Shown here one piece after another: positions 51,592 through 61,389 of a stretch of DNA of 64,000 bases. The DNA comes from Thalassobius sp. I31.1 (GTDB taxonomy: Bacteria > Pseudomonadota > Alphaproteobacteria > Rhodobacterales > Rhodobacteraceae). Positions within the stretch are counted from its first letter, which is position 1, and each line of letters begins with the position of its first letter. Location of the stretch: assembly GCF_003031585.1 (NCBI RefSeq), contig NZ_PWAA01000002.1, positions 1-64,000 on the forward strand, given 5' to 3'. The notes beneath the pieces were generated by a model, which saw only the letters and a list, made by a program, of their open reading frames with translations, did no database searches and was not told the DNA's origin. Made by a program: the position numbers and the translations under genes.

Positions 51592-54529
51592 GAGAGCGCC
51601 CTCCTTCTGGGTCCAGGAACACGGGATTGCAGACTTCGACCATTGTGTCGATGCCGCGCAGATGGTCCTTAAAGCGGATCTTTTTGCCGTAATGGGCTGG
51701 TCCGTTTTCAAGGAAGCCCAGCGCCAGATATGTGTCCAGCGTCGGCGAATAGCCAACCGAGGTGACATAACCCCGGCTGTTGTCGGCGGTGATGTCATCA
51801 TCCGCAAAGAACAGATGCGCGCCATTGGACAGGTCTTGCCCGGCATCAACCGGTTTCAGCCCGACCATATGTTCGCGGTGATCCCCATGCAGGCCCGGAC
51901 GTTCAGATGCGGTTTTGCCGATGCAGTCTTTCTTGCCCGACACCATACGCCCCATGCCAATATCAAAGGCCGTGACCCGACCGTGAATTTCAGCGTGGGT
52001 GATAAAGCCCTTTTCGATGCGCAGCACGTTCAGGGCTTCCATCCCGTAGGCACCGCCGCCAAGGACTTCGGCACGTGACACAAGATCACGGAACAATGCG
52101 TCGCCATACCGGGAGGGCACCGCGATTTCATAGGCATGTTCGCCAGAGAATGAGATGCGGAACAAACGCCCTTTGACGCCGGACAGGGTGACATCGCCGC
52201 AGGCCATGAAGGGCCAGCTGTCATTGTCGATTTTATCGTCCAGCACGGTGTTCAGAAGTTCACGCGATTTCGGCCCGGCGACCGCAAACTGCGCCCATTG
52301 TTCGGTGACCGAGATAAAGCGCACATTGAGATCCGGACACAGGGCCTGATGCACGAATTCCATATGTTTCATCACCTGCCCGGCCGCAGCCGTGGTGGTG
52401 GTGGTCACATAGTGGTTTTCGCCCAGGCGTGCTGTCGTGCCGTCATCCATGACATGGCCATCTTCGCGTAACATCAGACCATAGCGCACGCGCCCGACCT
52501 TCAGGGTCGAGAACATATTAGTATAGACGAAATCAAGGAATGCGCCTGCATCCGGGCCCTGAATGTCGATTTTACCAAGGGTCGACACATCGGTGACGCC
52601 AACCGCGTTGCGAATGCTGGTGACTTCGCGGTTGCAGCTTTCCAGCCAGGTTTTCTCGCCCGGACGGGGATAATAGCCGGGACGATACCAAAGGCCCGCT
52701 TCGATCATCGGCGCGTTGCGATCGACAGTCGCCTGATGGGAGGTCACAAAGCGTTCCGGGGCAAACCCCTTGCCCCGCGCCCCCGCACCCAGCGCCGCCA
52801 TGGACACAGGTACATAAGGCGGGCGGAAGGTTGTGGTGCCAGTGGTCGGGATGTCACGGCCCGTGGCGTCGGCCAGGATCGCGAGCGCATTCACGTTGGA
52901 GTTTTTGCCCTGATCCGGCGCCATGCCCTGTGTGGTGTAGCGCTTCATATGTTCGACAGAGGCGTAGTTTTCCTTGGCCGCCAGACGCACATCCTTGGTG
53001 GACACATCGTTCTGATAATCAAGCCAGGCGCGTTTGTAGCCTTTGCTTTCGTGCGGCACGTCCCAGAGGGCAGTGATGTTATAGGCACCGTCTTCGGCCT
53101 GCGGGGCTTTGGTATCGGTGGACTTGAGGCCGATATCTGTGAGGGCCTTATTTGCCTCGTTGATCCCGCTTTCAAGCGCGGCCTGGGTGTTGAAATGACC
53201 CGCAGCAGATCCCACGGCCACAAGGCCCGGTACCATGTTCTCAACCGGCAGGAAGCTTTGCGTGGCTTCATCCCAGGCCGGGCGACCGTTCATGTGACAC
53301 AGCATATGCACGGATGGGTTCCAGCCGCCGGACACGCCCAGACAATCGACCGCGATTTTCTGTTCGCCAGATGCGGATTGCACCGTGATTTCCTTAAGCG
53401 CCCCATGCCCACGGGTATCAGACACCAGGCCGCCGGTGATCACCGGGAAGTCGCCTTGCGGGGTGACATCACTGCGCGAGTCGATCAGCGCGGTGATTTC
53501 CACGCCCGCCGCCTGCAGATCGCGGGCGGTTTTCCAGGCGCTGTCATTGTTGCCAAAGATCGCAACCTTCTGACCCGTCGCAACGCCGTAGCGGTTGAGA
53601 TAGCCGCGCACAGCACCCGCCATCATAATGCCGGGGCGATCGTTGTTGGCAAAAGCAACAGAACGTTCCAGCGCCCCCGCCGCCAGCACCGCGCGTTTGG
53701 CGACGATACGCCAGAAACATTCACGCGGCAAATCATCCGCCGGGTCAGCCAGATGCTGCCCCACACGTTCCAGCGCCCCATATGTACCCTGATCAAAAAC
53801 GCCCGTGACAGTGGTGCGGGTCATAAGGCGAACGTTATCCATACCCTCTAGTTCTGCGGTGACTTCCGATGCCCAGATATGCCCGGGCTTGCCGTCGATT
53901 TCCTCATCTTCCAGCAACAGACGCCCGCCGAAACGTGCATCTTCGTCGGCCAGGATCACATCGGCACCGGCACGCGCTGCGGTCAATGCCGCCATCAGGC
54001 CCGCAGGCCCCGCGCCAATCACGAGAAGATCACAGAAAGCATAGGCTTTTTCATTGCGGGACGTATCATGTTCACCGGACAGCGCACCAAGACCTGCGGC
54101 GCGACGGATCATCGGTTCCCACAGTTTTTCCCAAAGGGCACCGGGCCACATGAAGGTTTTATAGTAGAAACCCGCGCCAAAGAACGGCGCAAACAGATCA
54201 TTCACCCCCATCAGGTCACGATCAACAGAGGGCCAGGCGTTTTGCCCGCGCACCTGCAAGCCGTCATAGATTTCCTGGGTGGTGGCGCGAATGTTGGGAT
54301 CTTGTGCGGCACCGGAATGCAAAGTCACCAGCGCGTTTGGTTCTTCTGACCCCGTCGTCATCACGCCACGTGGACGGTGATATTTAAAGCTGCGGCCAAA
54401 GACTTTGCGACCCTGCGCGAGTGCTGCTGAGGCCACGGTATCACCGGCAAAACCATCAACCTTCTTACCGTCAAACGTGAAGGACACCGGGCTGCTGCGA
54501 TCAATCAGACCTTTATTACTGATCCGCAT
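51584..54529 (-). CDS. soxA: Sarcosine oxidase alpha subunit
   Basis: The 981-residue subunit binds NAD+ and tetrahydrofolate. The N-terminal part has FDGKKVDGFAGDTVASAAL (2Fe-2S-like fold without the cluster), followed by an FAD/NAD-type pyridine nucleotide domain with VIGAGPAGLMAALTAARAG. The C-terminal ~350 residues are a GcvT-like aminomethyl transferase domain. The product oxidatively demethylates sarcosine to glycine with transfer of the one-carbon unit to tetrahydrofolate. The ATG overlaps the soxD stop (TAATG). Confidence 0.96.
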   Translation of the reverse strand: MRISNKGLIDRSSPVSFTFDGKKVDGFAGDTVASAALAQGRKVFGRSFKYHRPRGVMTTGSEEPNALVTLHSGAAQDPNIRATTQEIYDGLQVRGQNAWPSVDRDLMGVNDLFAPFFGAGFYYKTFMWPGALWEKLWEPMIRRAAGLGALSGEHDTSRNEKAYAFCDLLVIGAGPAGLMAALTAARAGADVILADEDARFGGRLLLEDEEIDGKPGHIWASEVTAELEGMDNVRLMTRTTVTGVFDQGTYGALERVGQHLADPADDLPRECFWRIVAKRAVLAAGALERSVAFANNDRPGIMMAGAVRGYLNRYGVATGQKVAIFGNNDSAWKTARDLQAAGVEITALIDSRSDVTPQGDFPVITGGLVSDTRGHGALKEITVQSASGEQKIAVDCLGVSGGWNPSVHMLCHMNGRPAWDEATQSFLPVENMVPGLVAVGSAAGHFNTQAALESGINEANKALTDIGLKSTDTKAPQAEDGAYNITALWDVPHESKGYKRAWLDYQNDVSTKDVRLAAKENYASVEHMKRYTTQGMAPDQGKNSNVNALAILADATGRDIPTTGTTTFRPPYVPVSMAALGAGARGKGFAPERFVTSHQATVDRNAPMIEAGLWYRPGYYPRPGEKTWLESCNREVTSIRNAVGVTDVSTLGKIDIQGPDAGAFLDFVYTNMFSTLKVGRVRYGLMLREDGHVMDDGTTARLGENHYVTTTTTAAAGQVMKHMEFVHQALCPDLNVRFISVTEQWAQFAVAGPKSRELLNTVLDDKIDNDSWPFMACGDVTLSGVKGRLFRISFSGEHAYEIAVPSRYGDALFRDLVSRAEVLGGGAYGMEALNVLRIEKGFITHAEIHGRVTAFDIGMGRMVSGKKDCIGKTASERPGLHGDHREHMVGLKPVDAGQDLSNGAHLFFADDDITADNSRGYVTSVGYSPTLDTYLALGFLENGPAHYGKKIRFKDHLRGIDTMVEVCNPVFLDPEGGRSRG

Positions 54530-54801
54530 TATTTCATCCCCCGCTTTACGTCTTCCGCAAGTTCTGCGCCGTAAACTTCATGGGTTACGGTGTTGCGTTC
54601 CACCACAAGCCAGGACCCGCAGCCCATTTCGTGCTGCCACAGATCTTTGGTGCGGCCTGCCGGGTTTTCGCGGTTGTGGATGTAGTCATCCCAGGCCACG
54701 TCGCCCGCATCAGGGGCCGGACGGGCGAGATCAATGGCTGCGCCCTTATAGTAAAATTCGCGACGGTCGCGTTCCCCACAGAGGGGACATTTGATACGCA
54801 T
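54529..54801 (-). CDS. soxD: Sarcosine oxidase delta subunit
   Basis: The 90-residue subunit carries a zinc site: CPLCG at residues 5-9 and HEMGC in the second half, matching the Cys/Cys/His/Cys arrangement known from the tetrameric enzyme. The rest (FYYKGAAIDLARPAPDAGDVAWDDYIHNRENP) is a family hallmark. AGGAGG precedes the ATG. It lies between soxB and soxA as in other soxBDAG operons. Confidence 0.95.
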   Translation of the reverse strand: MRIKCPLCGERDRREFYYKGAAIDLARPAPDAGDVAWDDYIHNRENPAGRTKDLWQHEMGCGSWLVVERNTVTHEVYGAELAEDVKRGMK

Positions 54802-54812
54802 TTTCTGCCTCC

Positions 54813-56066
54813 TTAATGGGTGTTGTGCTGACTGCCGGTGCCTTCTTCGTCCATGATCCCATGGCCGGTGCGAAAGCGATCAAGACGGAATTTTTTGCCG
54901 ACCGGGTGTGGTTCATCTTTGGCAATCAGATGCGCAAAACAATCACCCGAGGCAGGCACAGCTTTGAAGCCGCCATAGTTCCAGCCGCAGTTCAGGTACA
55001 GCCCTTCAACATGGGTTTTGTCGATGATGGGCGAGCCATCCGGGGACATATCCATGATGCCGCCCCAGCTGCGCAGCATTTTCGCCTTGCCGATCATCGG
55101 CATCAGGGTCATCGCAGCTTCGACCACATGTTCGGTTGTCGGCAGATTGCCGCGTTGAGCATAGCTTGCGTACATGTCGATATCGCCGCCAAAGACCAGA
55201 CCGCCTTTGTCAGACTGGCTGATATAGAAATGGCCCATGCCGAAGGTGACAACATTGTCGAGAACCGGTTTCAGACCCTCGGTCACGAAGGCCTGCAAGA
55301 CGGTGCTTTCAATTGGCACCTGCATCCCGGCCATGGCCGCGACCTGGCTGGAACGACCGGCGACAACCATGCCAACTTTTTGGGCTTTGATCGGGCCTTT
55401 TGACGTCTGCACGCCTTTCACGACGCCATTTTCGATATCAATGCCCGTGACTTCGCAGTTCTGAATGATATCAACGCCGCGTTGATCCGCACCCCGCGCA
55501 TAGCCCCAGGCCACCGCATCATGCCGCGCCGTGCCGCCGCGTTTGTGGTACAGCGCACCGTACACGGGGAAGCGGATATTGTCGTAATCGAGGTAGGGCA
55601 GGATGTCCCGCACGCCTTCGCGATCCAGCAGGATCGCATCATCACCCTGATTGACCATCATATTGCCACGACGTGCGGCTGCATCACGCTGACCGTCGGA
55701 ATGGAACAGGTTGAGAATGCCGCGCTGGGAATGCATCGCGTTGTAATTCAGGTCTTTTTCCATGCGCTCCCACAGTTTCAGGGAGTGGCTGTAAAATTCT
55801 GAATTGCCCTTCAGGAAGTAATTCGCCCGCACAATCGTCGTGTTCCGGCCAACATTGCCGCCACCGATATAGCCTTTTTCCAGCACTGCGATACGTTTAT
55901 CCGTATATTTCGCTGCCAGATGATAGGCCGTGGACAGGCCATGCCCGCCGCCGCCGATGATAATGATGTCATACTCGGATTGTGGCTCCGGGCTGCGCCA
56001 GTGGGGTTTCCAGCCTTTGTTGCCGGTCAGCCCCTCTTTCAACACCTGCCATGCAGAAAATCGCAT
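54813..56066 (-). CDS. soxB: Sarcosine oxidase beta subunit
   Basis: The 417-residue flavoprotein binds FAD and a covalent FMN and oxidises sarcosine. The dinucleotide loop IIIIGGGGHGLSTAYHLA is at residues ~35-52, and RGGTARHDAVAWGYARGAD contains the histidine in the region of covalent flavin attachment. GGGAGAAT precedes the ATG. It begins the soxBDAG operon. No adjacent folate or serine genes are seen on the downstream side, where dnaG follows. Confidence 0.96.
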   Translation of the reverse strand: MRFSAWQVLKEGLTGNKGWKPHWRSPEPQSEYDIIIIGGGGHGLSTAYHLAAKYTDKRIAVLEKGYIGGGNVGRNTTIVRANYFLKGNSEFYSHSLKLWERMEKDLNYNAMHSQRGILNLFHSDGQRDAAARRGNMMVNQGDDAILLDREGVRDILPYLDYDNIRFPVYGALYHKRGGTARHDAVAWGYARGADQRGVDIIQNCEVTGIDIENGVVKGVQTSKGPIKAQKVGMVVAGRSSQVAAMAGMQVPIESTVLQAFVTEGLKPVLDNVVTFGMGHFYISQSDKGGLVFGGDIDMYASYAQRGNLPTTEHVVEAAMTLMPMIGKAKMLRSWGGIMDMSPDGSPIIDKTHVEGLYLNCGWNYGGFKAVPASGDCFAHLIAKDEPHPVGKKFRLDRFRTGHGIMDEEGTGSQHNTH

Positions 56067-56170
56067 GAATATTCTCCCTGATTTCAGGCACAGCTAATCA
56101 GGTGACGCCCGGGGATGCAACGCCCCCAGGCGACGGAAAATGTCGTTTTATGATATTAGGGTGGCGTATC

Positions 56171-56773
56171 TTAATCGGGTGTGACCGCCTGGCGTTCCGG
56201 TAAACTCAGAACCTGTGGATCAGACACCGGCGCGTTCCCCTGCCAATAGGGTGTCGCCCGGGTTTTGGCCCGCAGTTTACCTTTCAGCTGTCGCCATAGA
56301 ATGCGCGCAATGGTTTTGCCGAACCCGAAATCATCCGGCGGAGTACCGCCTGCGCGTGCGGTTTTGGCAGACATCGAGGCGCTGAATTCGCCCATAGTAT
56401 CAGTGGCTTTGGCATCAAACCCCGACAGGGGCAGACCAACAAAGGTCATGGATTGTGATCCCATAGTGTTGCCAAAAGGCGCGTGGCAGCAGCCCGCATA
56501 CCAGCGGATCAGACCTTTGGGGGACAGGCGCATGGCTTTCAGGTTTTCGTCTTTACCGGTCAGGAATTCAACGTGCCAGGCCAGTGTCTGCCATAGCTCG
56601 GTCCCGCCGTTTTCATCCAGAATATCCGCCCCGCCCTGCTGATGCAGCCAGGTTGCAAAGGCCTGACAGTCTTTGCAGTGGCAGCGGGCAAGATTGCCGG
56701 TGCGCGGGGATACATTGTGCAACCGCGCCGTGGTTTTGCCGCAGGTGCAGCTGTAGGTCAGATCCTGTGTCAT
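56171..56773 (-). CDS. GFA/CENP-V-like cysteine protein (DUF6151 type)
   Basis: The 200-residue protein has the N-terminal zinc cluster of glutathione-dependent formaldehyde-activating-like proteins: SCTCGKTTARL followed by CHCKDCQAFATWL. The middle contains YAGCCHAPFGN. The rest matches the uncharacterised DUF6151 type. A formaldehyde link would suit the neighbouring sarcosine oxidase, but that is only suggestive. I start at the ATG at 56773, with GAGGAAG upstream. It is on the same strand as soxB, 104 bases further upstream. Confidence 0.72.
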   Translation of the reverse strand: MTQDLTYSCTCGKTTARLHNVSPRTGNLARCHCKDCQAFATWLHQQGGADILDENGGTELWQTLAWHVEFLTGKDENLKAMRLSPKGLIRWYAGCCHAPFGNTMGSQSMTFVGLPLSGFDAKATDTMGEFSASMSAKTARAGGTPPDDFGFGKTIARILWRQLKGKLRAKTRATPYWQGNAPVSDPQVLSLPERQAVTPD

Positions 56774-56855
56774 ACTATGTCTTCCTCTGAAATGTATGCG
56801 CATAGGACGTCGGGCAGGAACAGATTACAAGCCATGTCCCGACAGCTGCTGACAT

Positions 56856-56884
56856 AAAAAAGGCCCCGCAATCGCGAGGCCTTT
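56856..56884 (-). terminator. Terminator of the glutamate dehydrogenase gene
   Basis: On the minus strand AAAGGCCTCGC and GCGGGGCCTTT pair around a GATT loop with one mismatch, followed by six T. It lies about 30 bases after the stop codon. Confidence 0.75.
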
Positions 56885-56916
56885 GAAACGGTCGTATTCT
56901 TCCGTGACAGAAAGGA

Positions 56917-58359
56917 TCAGAGACCCTTGGCGCGGTAGCTTGCCGCAACTTTACCGATTGCCACAAGGTAAGCCGCCATACGCAGATCAGTCACGTCATC
57001 GCGGGAATGCCAGACTTCGCGCATAGACTGATAGGCGATGCGCATTGTGTCATCGAGACCGGAGCGCACCAGTTCAAGTTCACCCGCACCACGCAGATAT
57101 TTCTGTTTGAAATCAGGGGTCATGGACCAGCGATCCCCCATGGCATCATCCAGACGTTCCAGTTCGTCAATCACCAGCTGGTGACGCGATTCTTCCTGAC
57201 GGCGCTGCATACGGCCAAAACGGATGTGCGACAGGTTTTTCACCCATTCAAAGTAGGACACGGTCACACCACCGGCGTTTGCGTACATATCCGGAATGAT
57301 CACGGTGCCTTTATTGCGCAGAATTTCATCCGCGCCCGCAGTCACAGGGCCGTTCGCAGCCTCAATAATCAGGGGCGCCGTCACACGTTCGGCATTGCTG
57401 AGATTGATCACGCCTTCAAGTGCCGCCGGGATCAGGATGTCACAGTCTTTTTCAAGAAGTTCCGCGCCATTTTCAACGTAAGTGCCGCCTGAGAAACCCT
57501 TAACACCGCCGTTTTCGCCCAGCCATTTGTGCACAGCATCAACGTCCAGACCGTCATCATTGAAGATGCCGCCATCGCGCTCAATAATGCCTGTGATGAT
57601 GGATCCGTCTTCTTCGGACAGGAATTTCGCGGCGTGATAACCCACGTTGCCAAGACCCTGAACGATCACGCGTTTGCCATCAAGTTTGCCGGTCAGCCCC
57701 GCCATTTTGATGTCTTCGGGGTGACGGAAAAATTCCTGCAGCGCATATTGAACACCACGACCGGTTGCTTCAACACGGCCAGCAATACCACCAGCGTTCA
57801 GAGGCTTACCCGTCACACAGGCTTTGGCGTTGATGTCAGTTGTATTCATCCGCGCGTATTGGTCGGCCATCCAGGCCATTTCACGTTCGCCGGTGCCCAT
57901 GTCAGGCGCAGGCACGTTCTGGGATGGGTGGATCAGGTCGCGTTTTGCAAGTTCATACGCAAAACGACGGGTGATCAGTTCCAGTTCATGTTCTTCATAA
58001 TCACGCGGATTGATGCAGAGACCACCTTTAGAACCACCAAACGGCGCTTCAACCAGCGCACATTTATAGGTCATCAGCGCAGCAAGTGCTTCGACTTCAT
58101 CCTGGTCCACGGCAGAAGCATAACGAATGCCGCCTTTTACCGGTTCCATATGTTCGGAATGCACAGAGCGATACCCTGTAAAAGTCTGAATCTGACCGCG
58201 CAGACGCACGCCAAAACGCACAGTATAAGTCGCGTTACAGACCCTGATTTTTTCCTCAAGCCCCGGAGGCAGGTCCATCATGGCAACCGCGCGGTTAAAC
58301 ATCAGATCAACTGATTCGCGAAAACTTGGTTCCTGGGCATGTCCAGTGCTTGCGTTCAT
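56917..58359 (-). CDS. Glutamate dehydrogenase (Glu/Leu/Phe/Val dehydrogenase family)
   Basis: The 480-residue enzyme interconverts glutamate and 2-oxoglutarate plus ammonia. The substrate-binding lysine lies in EAPFGGSKGGLCINP, the catalytic region is NVPAPDMGTGEREMAWM, and the Rossmann loop is VQGLGNVGYHAA. CGGAGG precedes the ATG. The length and HSEHMEPVKGGIRYA region fit the NAD-dependent hexameric class. It is a single-gene unit with its own terminator, divergent from the Tad genes. Confidence 0.93.
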   Translation of the reverse strand: MNASTGHAQEPSFRESVDLMFNRAVAMMDLPPGLEEKIRVCNATYTVRFGVRLRGQIQTFTGYRSVHSEHMEPVKGGIRYASAVDQDEVEALAALMTYKCALVEAPFGGSKGGLCINPRDYEEHELELITRRFAYELAKRDLIHPSQNVPAPDMGTGEREMAWMADQYARMNTTDINAKACVTGKPLNAGGIAGRVEATGRGVQYALQEFFRHPEDIKMAGLTGKLDGKRVIVQGLGNVGYHAAKFLSEEDGSIITGIIERDGGIFNDDGLDVDAVHKWLGENGGVKGFSGGTYVENGAELLEKDCDILIPAALEGVINLSNAERVTAPLIIEAANGPVTAGADEILRNKGTVIIPDMYANAGGVTVSYFEWVKNLSHIRFGRMQRRQEESRHQLVIDELERLDDAMGDRWSMTPDFKQKYLRGAGELELVRSGLDDTMRIAYQSMREVWHSRDDVTDLRMAAYLVAIGKVAASYRAKGL

Positions 58360-58742
58360 TCTAAACCTCCGGCGGCATAATTTGCCGCATTTACAGATAA
58401 TTTTTCAGACACTTCTTCGAATCAATGCCTGTTTTTTGTGCAGACAGACTATGACGGATTACTTAAGACGTCGCGTAAAAACGCCCAGATTTCTTAAAAA
58501 AACGTCAAATTCAACCAGAGAGCGCATATCGCGAATGCGGCATCGCCAAGAAGGTATTGCCCCGCCACATTTGCCGTATTAATCTGCCAGCAGATTTTAT
58601 GGTCGATCAGATTAGCGAAATGACCCGAATACGACCGGAAAGGGGCACCTGCCCCATTTTAGCCATATCTGTATGATTTAGTATCTTAGTATTTTGCCCG
58701 TGTTCTGTTGCTTATTTCTGCTATTGCACAAGAGGGTTGCAC
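58360..58742. promoter_or_regulatory. Intergenic region between glutamate dehydrogenase and the Tad genes
   Basis: In these 383 bases there are two hairpins: AATCTG/CAGATT (58581-58596) and GGGGC/GCCCC (58642-58655) followed by ATTTT, which could end a short transcript on the plus strand. Tandem TAGTAT motifs lie near 58680. No additional coding frame is convincing. Promoters for both divergent genes must be here. Confidence 0.4.
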
Positions 58743-60224
58743 ATGTTCAAGAAATTTGGCCTGAAAGCATTGGGCAAAACAGGTTTTTTCGCCCGACCTC
58801 AGAAGCGTTTCGAATCGGAACTGAAGAATTTTTACAGGGACGAATCCGGGTCTCTTCTGATTCTGACACTGATGATCTTTATCGTTCTTCTTCTGATGAC
58901 AGGCATGGGCGTTGATTTTGTCCGCCAGGAAACAGCCCGCATCAGGCTTCAGAACACATTGGACCGGGCAATCCTTGCTGCGGCTGATCTTGACCAGACG
59001 CTTGATCCGGCCACCGTGGTGAATGATTACTTTGAAAAAGCAGGCATGGCGGCCTTTGTTGATGAAGTGCACGTGGAGGGAAATGCCGCAGGAACATATC
59101 GGATTGTGACAGCAAAGGCTTCGGTTGATCTGCGCACACGATTTCTGCGACTTGAATCACGCTATATGCCGGACTGGGAAGGGATTGATGTCCTGGAGAC
59201 AGCCGCCGTCGGTCAGGCCGAAGAACGCGTTTCCAACGTAGAAATTTCCCTGGTTCTGGATATTTCAGGTTCTATGCGTGGTTCAAAAATCAGCACTCTG
59301 CGCGGCGCGGCACAGGACTTTGTTGATACTGTATTGCGTGATGAAGTTGAGAATCTCGTCTCTCTTTCTCTGATCCCCTATACGGCACAGGTCAACGCCG
59401 GTCCGGGCCTTCTGAGCCAGATCAACCTGACCGAGATTCCGCGACATAACTATTCACACTGCCTTGAATTCACTGCAGATGACTTTGGCCGCCTTGGGCT
59501 GCACAGCTCACGCCAGTATCGTCAGGGGCAGCATTTCACCCGATATGAATATGGCCCTTATAATTCAGGCATCAACAACCCGAGTTGCCCAAAGCGAACA
59601 TATGAACGGATCATTCCGGTCAGCCAGGATCGCAATGAATTGAAAACCGCTATTTCTCAGCTTCAGGCACGTCATAACACCGCCATTCACACGGGTATGA
59701 AATGGGCAACCGTTCTTCTGGACCCTGCATCACAGCCAATGATCGCAAATCTGTCTGCCAATCCTGTTGGTGGTGTGACGATCGACTCTGCTTTTGCAAA
59801 CCGCCCCGCACCCCGGTCTGATACGGATACAAAAAAATTCGTTATCCTGATGACAGACGGTGTGAATGTTGCCTCTGAACGTATACGCCGGCACTATTAT
59901 GATACGGAACAGGAAATTGATCGCTGGGACAGATATGGCGCCTATGGATATGCAAATGCATTTGGTGGGTATTGGGGGAACTATGTTGAAACGGACTATA
60001 CCGCGTCACAGGCGAATTCACGGCTAAATCAGATCTGCACGCTGGCGAAAGCAAACGACATTATCGTTTTCACAATCGGCTTTGAGGTTAACAACACCAG
60101 CGCCAATATCATGCGGAACTGTGCGTCCACCGCGGCACATTTCTTCCGTGTGGAAGGCACTGAAATCAACAAAGCCTTTGACACAATTGCCAGCCAGATC
60201 AACGAACTGAGATTGACACTCTGA
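58743..60224 (+). CDS. Tad-type pilus protein with von Willebrand domain (TadG-like)
   Basis: The 493-residue protein has an N-terminal Tad signature: ESGSLLILTLMIFIVLLLM followed by VDFVRQETARIRLQNTLDRA, then a large vWA domain with the MIDAS motif VLDISGSMRGS. A long polar region follows and the C-terminus is IINKAFDTIASQINELRLTL-like. I start at the ATG at 58743 with AGAGGG six bases upstream. The product should be anchored in the inner membrane and act with the two following proteins in fimbrial or adhesion structures. Confidence 0.85.
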   Translation: MFKKFGLKALGKTGFFARPQKRFESELKNFYRDESGSLLILTLMIFIVLLLMTGMGVDFVRQETARIRLQNTLDRAILAAADLDQTLDPATVVNDYFEKAGMAAFVDEVHVEGNAAGTYRIVTAKASVDLRTRFLRLESRYMPDWEGIDVLETAAVGQAEERVSNVEISLVLDISGSMRGSKISTLRGAAQDFVDTVLRDEVENLVSLSLIPYTAQVNAGPGLLSQINLTEIPRHNYSHCLEFTADDFGRLGLHSSRQYRQGQHFTRYEYGPYNSGINNPSCPKRTYERIIPVSQDRNELKTAISQLQARHNTAIHTGMKWATVLLDPASQPMIANLSANPVGGVTIDSAFANRPAPRSDTDTKKFVILMTDGVNVASERIRRHYYDTEQEIDRWDRYGAYGYANAFGGYWGNYVETDYTASQANSRLNQICTLAKANDIIVFTIGFEVNNTSANIMRNCASTAAHFFRVEGTEINKAFDTIASQINELRLTL

Positions 60225-60769
60225 TGCGTAGTTTTCTGAATACTTTCAAATGGTTCCGAAAGGATGAATCCGGGAACGTCACCATCGAGTTTGTGATTTT
60301 GTTCCCGCTTTTCTTCATGGTGTTTCTGGCCATTATTGAAACCGGCATTCTCATGTTACGTCAGGTGATGCTTGACCGGGCCGTTGAAATTTCTGTCCGG
60401 GACCTCCGCCTTGGGAACATCGAGGATATCACGCATGACGAACTTAAAGACCGGATCTGCCGTGACACGCTGGTGCTTCCGAGCTGCGAAGAATCTATCC
60501 GACTGGAATTGCGCCCGATTGATGAGAACACATGGGTTCTGCCATCCCAACAGGCGATCTGCTATGACAAGGAAGAAGAAATAAATCCTCCAAGTGATCT
60601 GAACCGTGGCGGCGACACTGAACTGATGGTGCTGCGCGCCTGCGTCAAATTCAGCCCGTTTTTCCCAACCACGGGCCTGGCCCTGGGTCTGCCCCTCGAT
60701 GGCAACCAACACTATGGTCTTTTGTCCACCTCAACCTTTGTAAACGAGCCTCAAGATGACGGAGTTTAA
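60224..60769 (+). CDS. TadE-like pseudopilin
   Basis: The 181-residue protein has the TadE signature ESGNVTIEFVILFPLFFMVFL with a single N-terminal helix preceded by a short basic leader, then a periplasmic domain with cysteine pairs. Its ATG overlaps the preceding stop (TGATG). TadE-like proteins are minor pseudopilins processed by TadV. The assembly ATPase, secretin and prepilin genes are not in the window. Confidence 0.85.
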   Translation: MRSFLNTFKWFRKDESGNVTIEFVILFPLFFMVFLAIIETGILMLRQVMLDRAVEISVRDLRLGNIEDITHDELKDRICRDTLVLPSCEESIRLELRPIDENTWVLPSQQAICYDKEEEINPPSDLNRGGDTELMVLRACVKFSPFFPTTGLALGLPLDGNQHYGLLSTSTFVNEPQDDGV

Positions 60770-61373
60770 CATTTCAAAGCTTTACGTGCAGGAATTCATG
60801 GCGGGTTTACGTCTTGAATTGCGGAAATTCAAAGATGATACATCTGCAGGCCTGTCTGTAGAATTTGTATATCTGTTTCCTATGCTGATCTGGGCTTACA
60901 TCGGGATGTTTGCTTTCTTTCATGCGTTCCGGGCAGAGGGTCTGAATTTGCGGGCCTCTTACGCACTTGCGGATTTCGTCACCCGACAGACAGAACCGTT
61001 GAGCGACAGACACCTGAATGGGATGCAGGATGTGTTCGATTTCATCGTAGGCAGCGAATATGAAAACTGGATTCGTCTGACGTCAGTCCAATGGGACGAT
61101 GAAGATGATGAATATGATGTTGTCTGGTCTGAAGCCACAGAAGGAAACATCACCTGGACAACCGATACCCTGAATACAAACAAGCGAGATGAACTTCCTG
61201 TGATGGCAAAAGGTGATTATGCAATCATTGTAGAAACGTCATCAGACTATTTTCCGGCTTTCAGCACCCCATATTTCGGGATTGATCTGCAAAGGGTGAC
61301 ATTTCAGAACTTCATCTTCACGACAAATCGTCAGAATGGCCGCGTCTGCTGGGAAACCCGCTGTAACAACTGA
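60756..61373 (+). CDS. TadE/TadF-like pseudopilin
   Basis: The 205-residue protein has a Tad-type helix SVEFVYLFPMLIWAYIGMFA after a basic leader, followed by a soluble domain. The acidic DDEDDEYDVVW stretch is in the middle and the C-terminus has two cysteines (RVCWETRCNN). Its start lies 14 bases inside the preceding gene. It forms one operon with the two upstream Tad-type genes. Confidence 0.82.
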   Translation: MTEFNISKLYVQEFMAGLRLELRKFKDDTSAGLSVEFVYLFPMLIWAYIGMFAFFHAFRAEGLNLRASYALADFVTRQTEPLSDRHLNGMQDVFDFIVGSEYENWIRLTSVQWDDEDDEYDVVWSEATEGNITWTTDTLNTNKRDELPVMAKGDYAIIVETSSDYFPAFSTPYFGIDLQRVTFQNFIFTTNRQNGRVCWETRCNN

Positions 61374-61389
61374 ACAAACGATCAGCCTG

